13,603 bases of DNA from Acidisphaera sp035272265 (GTDB taxonomy: Bacteria; Pseudomonadota; Alphaproteobacteria; Acetobacterales; Acetobacteraceae): assembly GCA_035272265.1 (NCBI GenBank), contig DATEQV010000398.1:1-13603 (forward strand), in the 5' to 3' direction. Positions 6,140 through 13,453 of the stretch are shown here, in pieces (the first letter of the stretch is position 1; every line of letters begins with the position of its first letter). Made by a program: the position numbers and the translations under genes. The notes below the pieces were generated by a model. The model was given only the letters and a program-made list of their open reading frames with translations, did no database searches and was not told the DNA's origin.

Positions 6140-7330
6140 ATGGACAACGTCTGGCTGGCGTCGGCGCTGTGGATCGGCCTGGCGCTCGTCGCCTCGGTGC
6201 TGTCGGTCTGGGTGGCGATCTCGGTTGCGCTGACGGAAATCGTGGTCGGCGCTGTCGCGGGCAACATCGTCGGCCTGCCGCTGGCGCCCTGGGTCAACTT
6301 CCTCGCCGGCTTCGGCGCCATCCTGCTGACGTTCCTCGCCGGGGCGGAGATCGATCCGCAGGTGGTGCGAAAGCACTTCTGGTCGAGCATGAGCATCGGC
6401 GTGGTTGGCTTCCTCGCGCCCTATGTCGGCGTGTTCCTGATCGCCCGCTATGTCGTCGGCTGGCCCTGGGCGCAGGCGCAGATCGCCGGCATCTCGCTGT
6501 CCACCACATCGGTCGCGGTGGTCTATGCGGTGATGGTGGAGACCGGTTTCAACCGGACCGAGATCGGCAAGGTCATCCTTGCCGCGTGCTTCGTGAACGA
6601 CCTGGGTACCGTGCTGGCGTTGGGCCTGGTGTTCGCGCACTACAACCTGCTGCTGGCCGGCTTCGTCGCTGCCACCGCGGCCATGCTGTGGCTGCTGTGG
6701 AAGTTCGCGCCGTTTCTGCTGCAAGCACTGGGCGACCGGGTGAGCGAGCCGCAGACCAAGTTCGTGGCACTGGTGCTGCTGTCCCTCGGCGGCCTTGCCA
6801 GCATCGCCGGCAGCGAGGCGGTGCTGCCCGCCTATCTGGTCGGCATGGTGCTGGCGCCGACCTTCCTGAAGGACCGCGAGCTGCCCAACCGCATGCGCAT
6901 CGTGGCCTTCACCATCCTGACGCCGTTCTACTTCCTGAAGGCCGGATCGCTGGTGGAGGCGCACGCGGTGGCGGCGTCGGCGGGACTGATCCTGCTCTAT
7001 CTCGCGACCAAGATGGCCACGAAGTTCGTCGGCATCCTGCCGCTGACGCGCGCCTTCAGGTTCGTGCCGCGCGAGGGGATGTACACGACGCTGCTGATGT
7101 CCACGGGGCTGACGTTTGGCAGCATCTCGGCGCTGTTCGGACTGACGAACCACATCATCGACCAGACGCAGTACACGATCCTCGTCACGGCGGTCATCGG
7201 CAGCGCGGTGGTGCCGACGTTGATCGCGCAGCGGTGGTTCCTGCCGGAATACAAGCCGGTGGAGGACGTGCGAACGCCGTCGATCGCAGGTCAGGAGACG
7301 TTCGCACCGGTTGCCGTCGAGGAGCGCTGA
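6140..7330 (+). CDS. Monovalent cation/proton antiporter (CPA2-like) under fluoride riboswitch control
   Basis: This 396-residue membrane protein has about twelve hydrophobic segments, usual for the transport core of CPA2 (NapA/KefB-like) exchangers, which swap Na+ or K+ for H+ across the inner membrane. Family landmarks are FLAGAEID (65-72), the broken-helix segment ISLSTTSVAVVYAVM (118-132), the ion-site pair N153-D154 in CFVNDLGTV, FYFLKAGS (263-270) with K267, and the second crossover STGLTFGSISALFG (321-334). No RCK/TrkA-N or USP domain is attached; the tail after about 370 is short and hydrophilic. The start at 6140 has GAGGAG at 6128-6133; the frame is open further upstream but that part is leader RNA. 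Known fluoride-riboswitch regulons include ion transporters beside crcB and clcF. Export of Na+/K+ or pH control during HF entry is an inference. Confidence 0.88.
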   Translation: MDNVWLASALWIGLALVASVLSVWVAISVALTEIVVGAVAGNIVGLPLAPWVNFLAGFGAILLTFLAGAEIDPQVVRKHFWSSMSIGVVGFLAPYVGVFLIARYVVGWPWAQAQIAGISLSTTSVAVVYAVMVETGFNRTEIGKVILAACFVNDLGTVLALGLVFAHYNLLLAGFVAATAAMLWLLWKFAPFLLQALGDRVSEPQTKFVALVLLSLGGLASIAGSEAVLPAYLVGMVLAPTFLKDRELPNRMRIVAFTILTPFYFLKAGSLVEAHAVAASAGLILLYLATKMATKFVGILPLTRAFRFVPREGMYTTLLMSTGLTFGSISALFGLTNHIIDQTQYTILVTAVIGSAVVPTLIAQRWFLPEYKPVEDVRTPSIAGQETFAPVAVEER

Positions 7331-7415
7331 TCGGTCCGGGGCGGCGGCGCGAGGGGCCTCCGCCGGGGTCCGCCGGACAGAGTCGCTTGGGTTTGGCTCA
7401 TGTTCCGGGCGACTG

Positions 7416-7442
7416 TAGACAGCGTAGCCGTCTCGTTATACC
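7416..7442 (+). promoter_or_regulatory. Putative promoter of the glycan operon
   Basis: TAGACA (7416-7421, five of six consensus bases) and TATACC (7437-7442, four of six) lie 15 bp apart, which is shorter than ideal. They sit in the only A/T-richer patch ahead of the methyltransferase-membrane protein-glycosyltransferase genes. Confidence 0.35.
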
Positions 7443-7452
7443 GGTCCCGTTC

Positions 7453-7474
7453 GGGCAAGCCTTTTTGGCTGCCC
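7453..7474 (+). other. Leader hairpin upstream of the glycan operon
   Basis: GGGCAAGCC (7453-7461) pairs with GGCTGCCC (7467-7474) with one bulged A, closing a TTTTT loop. The Ts are in the loop, not after the stem, so it is not a standard terminator. It would be in the 5' leader if the promoter at 7416-7442 is used. Confidence 0.4.
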
Positions 7475-7532
7475 CCGAGTCCTGTTCGGTGGTCAGGGAC
7501 CGCCGGACCGCAACAGCGTTGGATTTGCCGAT

Positions 7533-8357
7533 TTGACACGAACGAGGACGTTGGCCGGAGGTGCTGGCGAAGCGGACACCGAGTGGATGGCCGCCCTGCT
7601 GGGCAGCTATCCGCGTGCACGACCAGCGTTGTCGGAGGCACACCAGCGTATCTACATCGAAGAATACCGGCGCAACCGAGGCGCTTACGGCGGAGCCCTG
7701 TTCCGTGTCACCGCCGCGCTCGAGAGCTGGATGCATCGCAGGATCGCCCAGCGACAAACAGGTGACCGGCTTCTCGAGCTCGGTGCCGGAACCCTCAACC
7801 ATCTGCGGTATGAGCCAGCGCTACAGTACGACATCGTCGAGCCGCTGCCCGCGTTGTACGAACATGTCGCCGACTTCGACCGGGTCGCCAAAGCCTACGT
7901 GAGCATTGCCGACATTCCTGAACAAACCCGCTACTCACGGATCATCTCGGTTGCCGTGTTGGAGCACGTCGAAGACTTGCCTCGCGTGGTGGCCCACAGC
8001 GGCCTCTTGCTGGATCGGAATGGCATCTTCCAGGCGGGGATCCCGGCGGAGGGCGGCTTGCTTTGGGGGCTGGCATGGCGAATGACGACAGGCATCGCCT
8101 ACCGACTGCGGACTGGTCTGTCGTATGCCCCGCTGATGCACTATGAGCATGTGAACACGGCGGCCGAAATCATCGCGATCATCCGCTATTGCTTCGCCGC
8201 AGTTACGGTGTCGTGGTTTCCGCTGCCGCACCGGCATCTCAGCTTCTACTGCTACATCGAGGCGCGGAATCCGGATACGGACCGATGCAAGCGCCTGCTG
8301 ACCGCAACGGCCGGTGCCTCCCCGGGCATGAGGCTTGCGGCTGCCGCCGGCTCATGA
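7533..8357 (+). CDS. Class I SAM-dependent methyltransferase
   Basis: The reading frame gives 274 residues from a TTG at 7533. An ATG at 7587 (MAALLGSYPRARP) is an alternative start, and neither has an ideal ribosome site, so the N-terminus is uncertain. The SAM-binding motif I is LLELGAGT (80-87), followed by an acidic residue after the second strand (IVEPLP, E103) and the post-II motif ISVAVLEHVEDLPRV (138-152), as in methyltransferase_11/23-type folds. An N-terminal segment with YIEEYRRNRG and LESWMHRRI precedes the domain. It probably acts in the cytoplasm on a sugar or lipid-linked intermediate. The next gene starts within its stop codon (ATGA), and the third overlaps as well, so the three are translated as one operon. 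The acceptor is unknown. Confidence 0.82.
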   Translation: MTRTRTLAGGAGEADTEWMAALLGSYPRARPALSEAHQRIYIEEYRRNRGAYGGALFRVTAALESWMHRRIAQRQTGDRLLELGAGTLNHLRYEPALQYDIVEPLPALYEHVADFDRVAKAYVSIADIPEQTRYSRIISVAVLEHVEDLPRVVAHSGLLLDRNGIFQAGIPAEGGLLWGLAWRMTTGIAYRLRTGLSYAPLMHYEHVNTAAEIIAIIRYCFAAVTVSWFPLPHRHLSFYCYIEARNPDTDRCKRLLTATAGASPGMRLAAAAGS

Positions 8358-8734
8358 GCGGCATCGCGCGGTCCATCTATGGCCCTTGTCTGATGCTCGT
8401 CTACACGTTGGCGAGCAGCATGGGCGTGCTGCTGATCAAGTCCTTTCTGACGGGGGCTGCGCCGCTGTCGCTTTCGATGATGACGCAGGCGCTTGTCTCC
8501 CCGACGTTTGTCATTGGCTTTTCGCTTTATGTTTTCAGCTTCGCAGCATGGATCGGCTTGCTCGCGTCCATGCCGTTATCGACTGCCTATCCGCTCGCCA
8601 TCGGCCTGACGATGACATGTTCGAGCATTGGCGCCGCAGTGTGGCTTGGCGAACGCATCGATTTGAACAAGATCTTCGGCATGACACTCGTATTCTGTGC
8701 GGTCGTGCTGTTCAGTCTCGGGAGTCGGAACTGA
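8354..8734 (+). CDS. Small four-helix membrane protein (SMR/EamA, ArnE-like), probable lipid-linked sugar flippase
   Basis: The protein has 126 residues with four hydrophobic helices at about 8-28, 48-70, 75-97 and 105-122. It belongs by pattern to the SMR/EamA superfamily: PLSTAYPLAIGLT in helix 3 and WLGERIDLNKIFG before helix 4 resemble ArnE/ArnF and single-half EamA proteins. The membrane glutamate in helix 1 that multidrug SMR pumps use is absent, which argues against drug export. Lying between a methyltransferase and a GtrB/ArnC-like glycosyltransferase, and overlapping both by a few bases, it probably flips the polyprenyl-phosphate sugar to the periplasm, the job GtrA does in phage gtr clusters and ArnE/F in the arn pathway. 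Flipping would need partner or homo-oligomer formation. The function is inferred from context. Confidence 0.75.
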   Translation: MSGIARSIYGPCLMLVYTLASSMGVLLIKSFLTGAAPLSLSMMTQALVSPTFVIGFSLYVFSFAAWIGLLASMPLSTAYPLAIGLTMTCSSIGAAVWLGERIDLNKIFGMTLVFCAVVLFSLGSRN

Positions 8735-9780
8735 TGCCGCAGATACCGTTCGCGGCTTCGGACGCCGCACCCGGAAATCTCCTCAGTATCGTGATTCCCG
8801 CGCGCAATGAGGAGGACAACGTCGGCCCTCTGTATGCCGGTCTGTGCGCCGCGACCAGCAACACGTCGATGAACGTCGAGATCATTTTCGTGGTCGACGA
8901 CTCGACGGACCAGACGCGTCAGCGGGTTGCAGCCCTTCGGGCCCAGGACAAGCGCGTTAGGTTGATTTCGTTGACGCGCAGTTTCGGCCACCAGGCAGCC
9001 TTGCTGGCCGGCTTGGAACAGGCAAGAGGCAACGCCGTGATCTCGATGGACGGTGACTTGCAGCATCCGCCCGCGCTGATTCCCGACATGATCGCGGCCT
9101 GGCGGTCGGGCGCTGCCGTCGTCGAGACGATCCGGGACGATACTGTGGACGCCGGTTGGGGCAAGCGCATCGCCTCGCGATCGTTCTACCGCTTCATGAA
9201 CATGCTTTCGGACACTCCGATCACACCGGGCGCCGCCGACTTCCGGCTGCTCGACCGCAAGCCGTTGAACGACCTTTTGCACTTGCGCGACCAACGCCTG
9301 TTCCTGCGTGGCATGATCGCATGGCTCGGCTATCCGCATGCGTCGCTGCATTACGTCGCCGGCGCCCGCGTAGCCGGCCGGTCCAGCTATTCCGTGCGGA
9401 AGATGACGGTGTTGGCCGTTGACGCGATCACCGCGTTTTCCACCAAGCCGCTCCGTGTCGCGTTTTACGTCGGTGCGGTCACGTCGGTGCTGACCCTGTG
9501 CTATGTGGTTCTGATTATGTATCGTTGGAGCCAAGGCCAAGAGGTTCAGGGCTGGACGTCACTGATGTTGGCGGTGCTGTTCCTGGGAGCCGCCCAGCTG
9601 ATGACGCTCGGGGTGGTCGGCGAATATATCGGCCGTATCTACGACCAGACCCGCGGCCGGCCTCGCTACCTGATCCTGGAGGACGGCGACACCGCTCCTG
9701 CAACGGAACAACCTGCCGCCGAGGTGCATCGTGTCGCACGGGAACTGCCTCGGCCGATCGGATCACTGCAGGCCCAGTAG
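8734..9780 (+). CDS. GT2 polyprenyl-phosphate glycosyltransferase (GtrB/ArnC/DPM1-like)
   Basis: The protein has 348 residues. The N-terminal GT-A domain starts LLSIVIPARNEEDNVGPLY (16-34), carries VVDDSTDQT (53-61) and the metal-binding DxD in SMDGDLQHPP (104-113; D106, D108), then GAADFRLLDR (167-175) and LFLRGMIAWLG (189-199). Two C-terminal transmembrane helices follow at about 242-262 and 276-297, with GEYIGRIYDQTRGRPRYLI after them, the standard end of GtrB/ArnC-type enzymes. These transfer a sugar from UDP-sugar to undecaprenyl phosphate at the inner face of the membrane. The ATG at 8734 overlaps the upstream TGA and is preceded by GGGAG. The cluster's likely flippase is immediately upstream and a GtrII-type transferase is convergent downstream. 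The sugar donated cannot be decided by eye. Confidence 0.9.
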   Translation: MPQIPFAASDAAPGNLLSIVIPARNEEDNVGPLYAGLCAATSNTSMNVEIIFVVDDSTDQTRQRVAALRAQDKRVRLISLTRSFGHQAALLAGLEQARGNAVISMDGDLQHPPALIPDMIAAWRSGAAVVETIRDDTVDAGWGKRIASRSFYRFMNMLSDTPITPGAADFRLLDRKPLNDLLHLRDQRLFLRGMIAWLGYPHASLHYVAGARVAGRSSYSVRKMTVLAVDAITAFSTKPLRVAFYVGAVTSVLTLCYVVLIMYRWSQGQEVQGWTSLMLAVLFLGAAQLMTLGVVGEYIGRIYDQTRGRPRYLILEDGDTAPATEQPAAEVHRVARELPRPIGSLQAQ

Positions 9781-9911
9781 AGAGGCTCACGCAGGCATGC
9801 GAACGCATCGCCGTGCACCGGGTCGACGGCGTCGGCGAGCTTGCCGCGTTGGACCGACGAAACGCGGCTGACCGAATCAACCGAGAGGCACCGTGCGGCG
9901 TGATCTCACCG
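9781..9911. other. Convergent intergenic region
   Basis: These 131 bp lie between the ends of the GT2 gene (plus) and the GtrII-like gene (minus). No stem with a T-run, no repeat and no credible small gene was seen. Confidence 0.4.
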
Positions 9912-11456
9912 TCAATCCGGTTGCGGCAGACAAACGATGGCAACGCCATCGCGTATCACGGCCGAGTCGGGGCTGGGCCAGACGCCAGCGGCTTTGCAAT
10001 ACTCCTTCGCAGACTCGGCCTCCTTCGCCGAAGGCTCGCCGAAGCGAAAGCCGGTCGTCTGTTCCATCATGGGCAGCTTGGCCCACTCAGTCCCGAAGGC
10101 GGAACCGTTCATGTCGCCGATCGTGGTCGACAACTCTGAACCGAATCTCCAGTTGCCGTTGACGAGAACCAGGGCATGAATATCCCGGAAGCCGGGGTTG
10201 TCTTCGAGGCGCATGAGTATTCGGTTCGCCTGCTGCCGATCCCAAAGATTGCTTCGCCACTGGTCGTACAGAATCCGGTTGGAGGATCCGACGAACGACC
10301 ACAAGAGCAGCGCCAGTGCGAAACCGAGGCAATACCGGACTGTTGCGAGCCGCGTGCTGTGCCACCCGAGGGCTATCACGCCTGCGGCCCAGATTGAAAA
10401 GGGCGAGAGTTCGCGGGGGGTGAGATACATGGACTGTTCAGCCGCACACAGACTGACAGCGACTATGCCGGATGCCAGGAGGATGAGCACCCCGAGGATC
10501 GCGTGAATGATGCCCCTGTTCAGAAGGTCGAGGACGATGGCCAACGCGGCGGCCAACAGCAGACCAATGAGGATCGAAGACGCGAGATCGGTAACGAGGC
10601 CTGCGGGAGGTTTGAGAACCAGGCGGAGAGAAGCGATCAGTATCTTCACGCGTTCGCCCCCCCCGAAGCTGAGTGCGTTTCCCAACCGCTCCGAGAGCGC
10701 GAGACCGAAGATTCGCCGTACGGCCAGAGTGCACGCCAGATACGCCATTGCGGCCGCTATCAGCACGAAAAGTCCGCGAGCCTGCGGTAGTGAGGCGTAA
10801 CGTAGCAGCGTCCGCCGCCTGGTCTGCGTTGGCTTGATCGTCGGCGTCCGCCCAATGAGCGAGAGCAAGCCGACGACCACGGCATCCACGAGCGCCAGCT
10901 GGTAAATCGACGTCGCCAGCACCAGAAGGAATCCGCCGGCTGCGAGTCCGGTCCAAGGACGGGCGGTCGCGTTCGTGCAGGCAAGCCCGACCGACGCGAG
11001 AAAGATGGCCAATGTGATGGTGAGCGTTACGTCCGAAAACGTGAAGAACTCAGTGTTGAAGGGATGCAGAGCGAACAAGGAGATGAAGACGAACACATCG
11101 AAGGCCCCCGGCTCGCCGAACAGGACCCGTGCATAGACGAACCCAGCCCCGATCAGGAGTGCAGTCGACAGGATCAGTGCACTCGGGACAACATCCATAC
11201 CGGCATAGCCCAACTGGCTTAACAGCCACGATGTGAGCACGAAGCCCCAGCGGCCATTCTGCATTATCGCTGAGTGTATGTCCGGTCGGTCGGGCGCGTA
11301 GCCGTCTATCGAATACCTCGGCATAGCGATGCCCTGCGCTCGGGCCAACAAGGCGAGAACCGTTGCCGCTATCAGCGGCCACCGGAATCGGATGATCTCT
11401 GCCCATATGTTCGTTCCGGCATCATGAAGGCTTGCGGCAGTTATGGTGCGAGCCAT
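9912..11456 (-). CDS. GtrII-type glucosyltransferase (multi-spanning membrane protein)
   Basis: The protein has 514 residues from the ATG at 11456; a GTG at 11498 would add 14 residues, but AAAGG precedes the ATG. It contains about ten membrane helices with a first extracytoplasmic loop SIDGYAPDRPDIHSAIMQNG followed by RWGF (D51; R69-W70), matching the Asp-rich ...GRW signature of the GtrII family (Pfam GtrII). These enzymes transfer glucose from undecaprenyl-phosphate-glucose to O-antigen or other glycan on the periplasmic face. A hydrophilic C-terminal domain of roughly 120 residues follows the last helix (DQWRSNLWDRQQANRI onward). It is convergent with the GtrB-like gene rather than in its operon, yet the two are biochemical partners. 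The base composition is visibly lower in GC than that of flanking housekeeping genes. Confidence 0.82.
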   Translation of the reverse strand: MARTITAASLHDAGTNIWAEIIRFRWPLIAATVLALLARAQGIAMPRYSIDGYAPDRPDIHSAIMQNGRWGFVLTSWLLSQLGYAGMDVVPSALILSTALLIGAGFVYARVLFGEPGAFDVFVFISLFALHPFNTEFFTFSDVTLTITLAIFLASVGLACTNATARPWTGLAAGGFLLVLATSIYQLALVDAVVVGLLSLIGRTPTIKPTQTRRRTLLRYASLPQARGLFVLIAAAMAYLACTLAVRRIFGLALSERLGNALSFGGGERVKILIASLRLVLKPPAGLVTDLASSILIGLLLAAALAIVLDLLNRGIIHAILGVLILLASGIVAVSLCAAEQSMYLTPRELSPFSIWAAGVIALGWHSTRLATVRYCLGFALALLLWSFVGSSNRILYDQWRSNLWDRQQANRILMRLEDNPGFRDIHALVLVNGNWRFGSELSTTIGDMNGSAFGTEWAKLPMMEQTTGFRFGEPSAKEAESAKEYCKAAGVWPSPDSAVIRDGVAIVCLPQPD

Positions 11457-11809
11457 GGCGTGCGGGCCTTTTGCCAAATTGCCCGATGCTGTCGGCACCG
11501 GCGAGCAACGAAATCCATAACGCTATAGAAACTTGCAATCGCCAACAGCGAAGTGTCGGTTTTCACAGGCGCAAGACCGACCGATGTGAAGACCCGGCCG
11601 GTGCCAACGGTCGTAGTTTGGTTCATGCTGTTCACCAGTCACGGATACGTCCGCAGCTGCTTTATGACCTGCACATTGAGCTTGGTCCCGACAATGGGCA
11701 AGGCTGCGTCCGTGCTCATTGAGCCTTGGTATTACTGTATTACTTTCGAGCGTCGAAAACGTCTTCTTCCTCAATGGGTTCCGGGTTCGTCACGGACGAC
11801 CAGCGAAAC
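11457..11809 (-). promoter_or_regulatory. A/T-richer leader/intergenic region upstream of the GtrII-like gene
   Basis: These 353 bp contain no supported gene; a 64-codon minus-strand frame at 11441-11635 has no recognisable features and no clear ribosome site. The region is one of the least GC-rich in the window. A direct repeat GTATTAC (11729-11735 and 11737-11743; GTAATAC on the minus strand) gives two TAATAC boxes resembling -10 elements for minus-strand transcription, without a good -35. The GtrII promoter is likely to be here. Confidence 0.35.
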
Positions 11810-11823
11810 TCATCGAAACTCAT
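11804..11823. repeat. Tandem decamer duplication at a gene end
   Basis: CGAAACTCAT occurs twice head to tail (11804-11813, 11814-11823). It spans the last codons and stop of the minus-strand methyltransferase gene; the stop TGA (11810-11812) lies in one copy. It is likely a replication-slippage duplication. Confidence 0.5.
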
Positions 11824-12877
11824 CCTGTACAGGATCCGCCGCCGAGGCGTCGAATGCAGCGACATTCGCGGTCCTTCTCAGCCAGAACGAGCTTCCGCCC
11901 CTGAAGGTACCGTCAAGCAAGTCATCTCGTTCCCAAAGCGCCCGCATAATCCCGCGCAATCTGGGCTGCCGGCTTGCCCAGAGTGTCGGAAGCACGATCT
12001 CGTCGCCGCATGCGCCGCCGAGCAGGTACGCCAAAAGCAAATACTGCTCGTTGCAGAATGTTTCGCACCAACTGTCCAGATAATCCCAGGGCAAGTCGAT
12101 ATCATGCAGTCCCCATAACACCCCTGGCTTGAGTCCCGGCATGATTTCAGTAAAAAATACCGTCACGTCGGAGCCCTGATAGCTGCTGTGACTGCTATCG
12201 ATGAACAGCATGTCGGAAGCTGTCACGCCGCTCCAGAACTCCCCCGGAACCTGTTCCAGAGGACGTCTCACGATACGGTCACAAACGCGATCGATCTCGG
12301 CCCGAGGCTGGGGATCGATCGAGACAATCTCGGTCGGCAGGCGATGGTCACGGATCGCTTGGCGAACGAACAGCGTCGAATTCCCGGAGCCCACTTCAAT
12401 GTATCGTCGCGGGGAAGTCTCCGCGACGAGACCGTACAGAGCGGCGCCGTCAAACGGCGGCATCCAGGCATTGGCCCAATGAGGTCGTTCCGGATCGGTC
12501 TCGGTTCTGGGAATCGAGGTCAGCGAAGGGATATGACGGGCGATGCCTTCCAAGGTCGCTGCGTAGCGCTCCTCCTCCGCTTCGAGGCGCGCAATGAGAC
12601 GTCGGCCGCCGGCGCTCTGCTCGATCGGTCGGCGGGTCGGATGATATGGATAGTGCGTTATGACGAGCCGTCCGTCCGCGCGCACTTCCCTGACCTCGGC
12701 GTCGGCGTCGCACTCAGACCGGAGTGCGTCCCGTTCGACCCGAAGCGCGTCCCGTTCGGCCGACAGTGCGTTGCACTGTTCACGCAGGCCATCGCGTTCG
12801 GCAAGGAGTGCGTTGCGAGACGCGTACAAGCGCCGTATCGCGGGAATCCGGACGCCAGCTTCTTTGAGCAAGCCCAT
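11810..12877 (-). CDS. SAM-dependent methyltransferase with N-terminal coiled coil
   Basis: The protein has 355 residues. Residues about 21-56 form a heptad-like coiled coil built on repeats of ERDALR (LLAERDGLREQ, ALSAERDALRVERDALRSE). The catalytic part is a class I methyltransferase of the methyltransferase_24 type: motif I YIEVGSGNSTLFV (159-171), acidic IVSIDPQP (184-191; D188), and MLFIDSSHSSYQGSD (223-237; D227), then GVLWGLHDI and a C-terminal region with SSFWLRR. Relatives are often found in O-antigen and capsule clusters and methylate sugars. The ATG at 12877 has GGAGG on the minus strand (12889-12893) eleven bases upstream. It lies upstream of the GtrII-like gene on the same strand with a 353-bp gap. 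The coiled coil may mediate oligomerisation; a chain-length-ruler role, as in WbdD, is speculative. Confidence 0.82.
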   Translation of the reverse strand: MGLLKEAGVRIPAIRRLYASRNALLAERDGLREQCNALSAERDALRVERDALRSECDADAEVREVRADGRLVITHYPYHPTRRPIEQSAGGRRLIARLEAEEERYAATLEGIARHIPSLTSIPRTETDPERPHWANAWMPPFDGAALYGLVAETSPRRYIEVGSGNSTLFVRQAIRDHRLPTEIVSIDPQPRAEIDRVCDRIVRRPLEQVPGEFWSGVTASDMLFIDSSHSSYQGSDVTVFFTEIMPGLKPGVLWGLHDIDLPWDYLDSWCETFCNEQYLLLAYLLGGACGDEIVLPTLWASRQPRLRGIMRALWERDDLLDGTFRGGSSFWLRRTANVAAFDASAADPVQDEFR

Positions 12878-13129
12878 CTATGGTCCAACCTCCGACCCAC
12901 GCCTGGATTTGTCACTATCCACGGGGCTCTTCTACGTGGTTCGGCACGTCGCTGCCGTGCCCAGATGGCACCCTGGCATCGCATCTCGAGCGATCGGCTG
13001 CGACGCCCGGGTCATCCGGCTGAATCGCCGCGCTGAGCGGAACGGCGCGGCGCACCGGGCTCGAGCGCCGCAGGGGTGTCGCGACCGTGCCGGGGGCCGC
13101 CTGCGGAGCAGGATCCCCGACGCCCGCCC
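12878..13129. other. Intergenic region between ybaB and the coiled-coil methyltransferase
   Basis: These 252 bp are where recR would be expected to follow ybaB. The part next to ybaB is very GC-rich, while the part next to the methyltransferase is more balanced. The only clear signal is the GGAGG ribosome site at 12889-12893 (minus). No transposase remnant, tRNA or att-like repeat was recognised. Confidence 0.4.
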
Positions 13130-13453
13130 TCAGAACGGCAGCTTCATCCCGCCCGGCAGCTCCAGGCCGCCGGTGATCTTCTGCATCTCCTCGGCGGTCA
13201 TCGCCTCGACCTTGCGCTTGGCGTCGGCGTGCGCGGCGACCACGAGGTCCTGCAGCGTCTCGACGTCCGACGGGTCGAGCAGCTTCGGATCGACCGTCAG
13301 CCCGCGCATGTCGCCCTTGCCGTTCATCCGCAGCGTCACCATGCCGGCGCCGGCCGCGCCCTCGATCTCCATGCGCTCGAGCCGTTCCTGCATCTCCTGC
13401 ATCTTCGCCTGCATCTGCGAGGCCTGCTTCATCAGGCCGGCGAGATTTTTCAT
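13130..13453 (-). CDS. ybaB: YbaB/EbfC-family nucleoid-associated protein
   Basis: The protein has 107 residues, the usual length. It is a small homodimeric DNA-binding protein of the nucleoid. It opens MKNLAGLMKQASQMQAKMQEMQERL (a long amphipathic helix, written here in short overlapping parts: MKNLAGLMKQ, ASQMQAKMQ), followed by the central beta strands with MVTLRMNGKGDMRGLTVDPKL and the C-terminal helices DLVVAAHADAKRKVEA, ending KITGGLELPGGMKLPF. All are typical of the family. Its ATG overlaps the stop of dnaX (GGATGA) and is preceded by GAGGAG inside the dnaX coding end, so it is cotranslated with dnaX. In most bacteria with this arrangement recR comes next, which is not the case here. 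Confidence 0.95.
   Translation of the reverse strand: MKNLAGLMKQASQMQAKMQEMQERLERMEIEGAAGAGMVTLRMNGKGDMRGLTVDPKLLDPSDVETLQDLVVAAHADAKRKVEAMTAEEMQKITGGLELPGGMKLPF

Larger units (their letters stand above)
7331..7532 (+). other. Intergenic region between antiporter and glycan operon
   Basis: These 202 bp hold a GC-rich inverted segment directly after the antiporter stop (CGGCGG...CCGCCG, without a T-run), a possible promoter and a strong bulged hairpin, both listed separately. No small gene is supported. Confidence 0.5.

Noticed and set aside
5885..7153. 422-codon minus-strand open frame antisense to the antiporter
   Set aside because: It is His/Gln/Arg-rich shadow sequence. The plus strand carries an unmistakable transporter and riboswitch.
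11441..11635. 64-codon minus-strand frame upstream of the GtrII-like gene
   Set aside because: It has no ribosome site, domain, signal or membrane segment, and it overlaps the GtrII start.
12715..12830. Repeated GCGTCCCGTTCG-like units considered as a CRISPR or iteron array
   Set aside because: The units are imperfect, have no spacers, and are fully explained by the coiled-coil heptad codons of the minus-strand methyltransferase.
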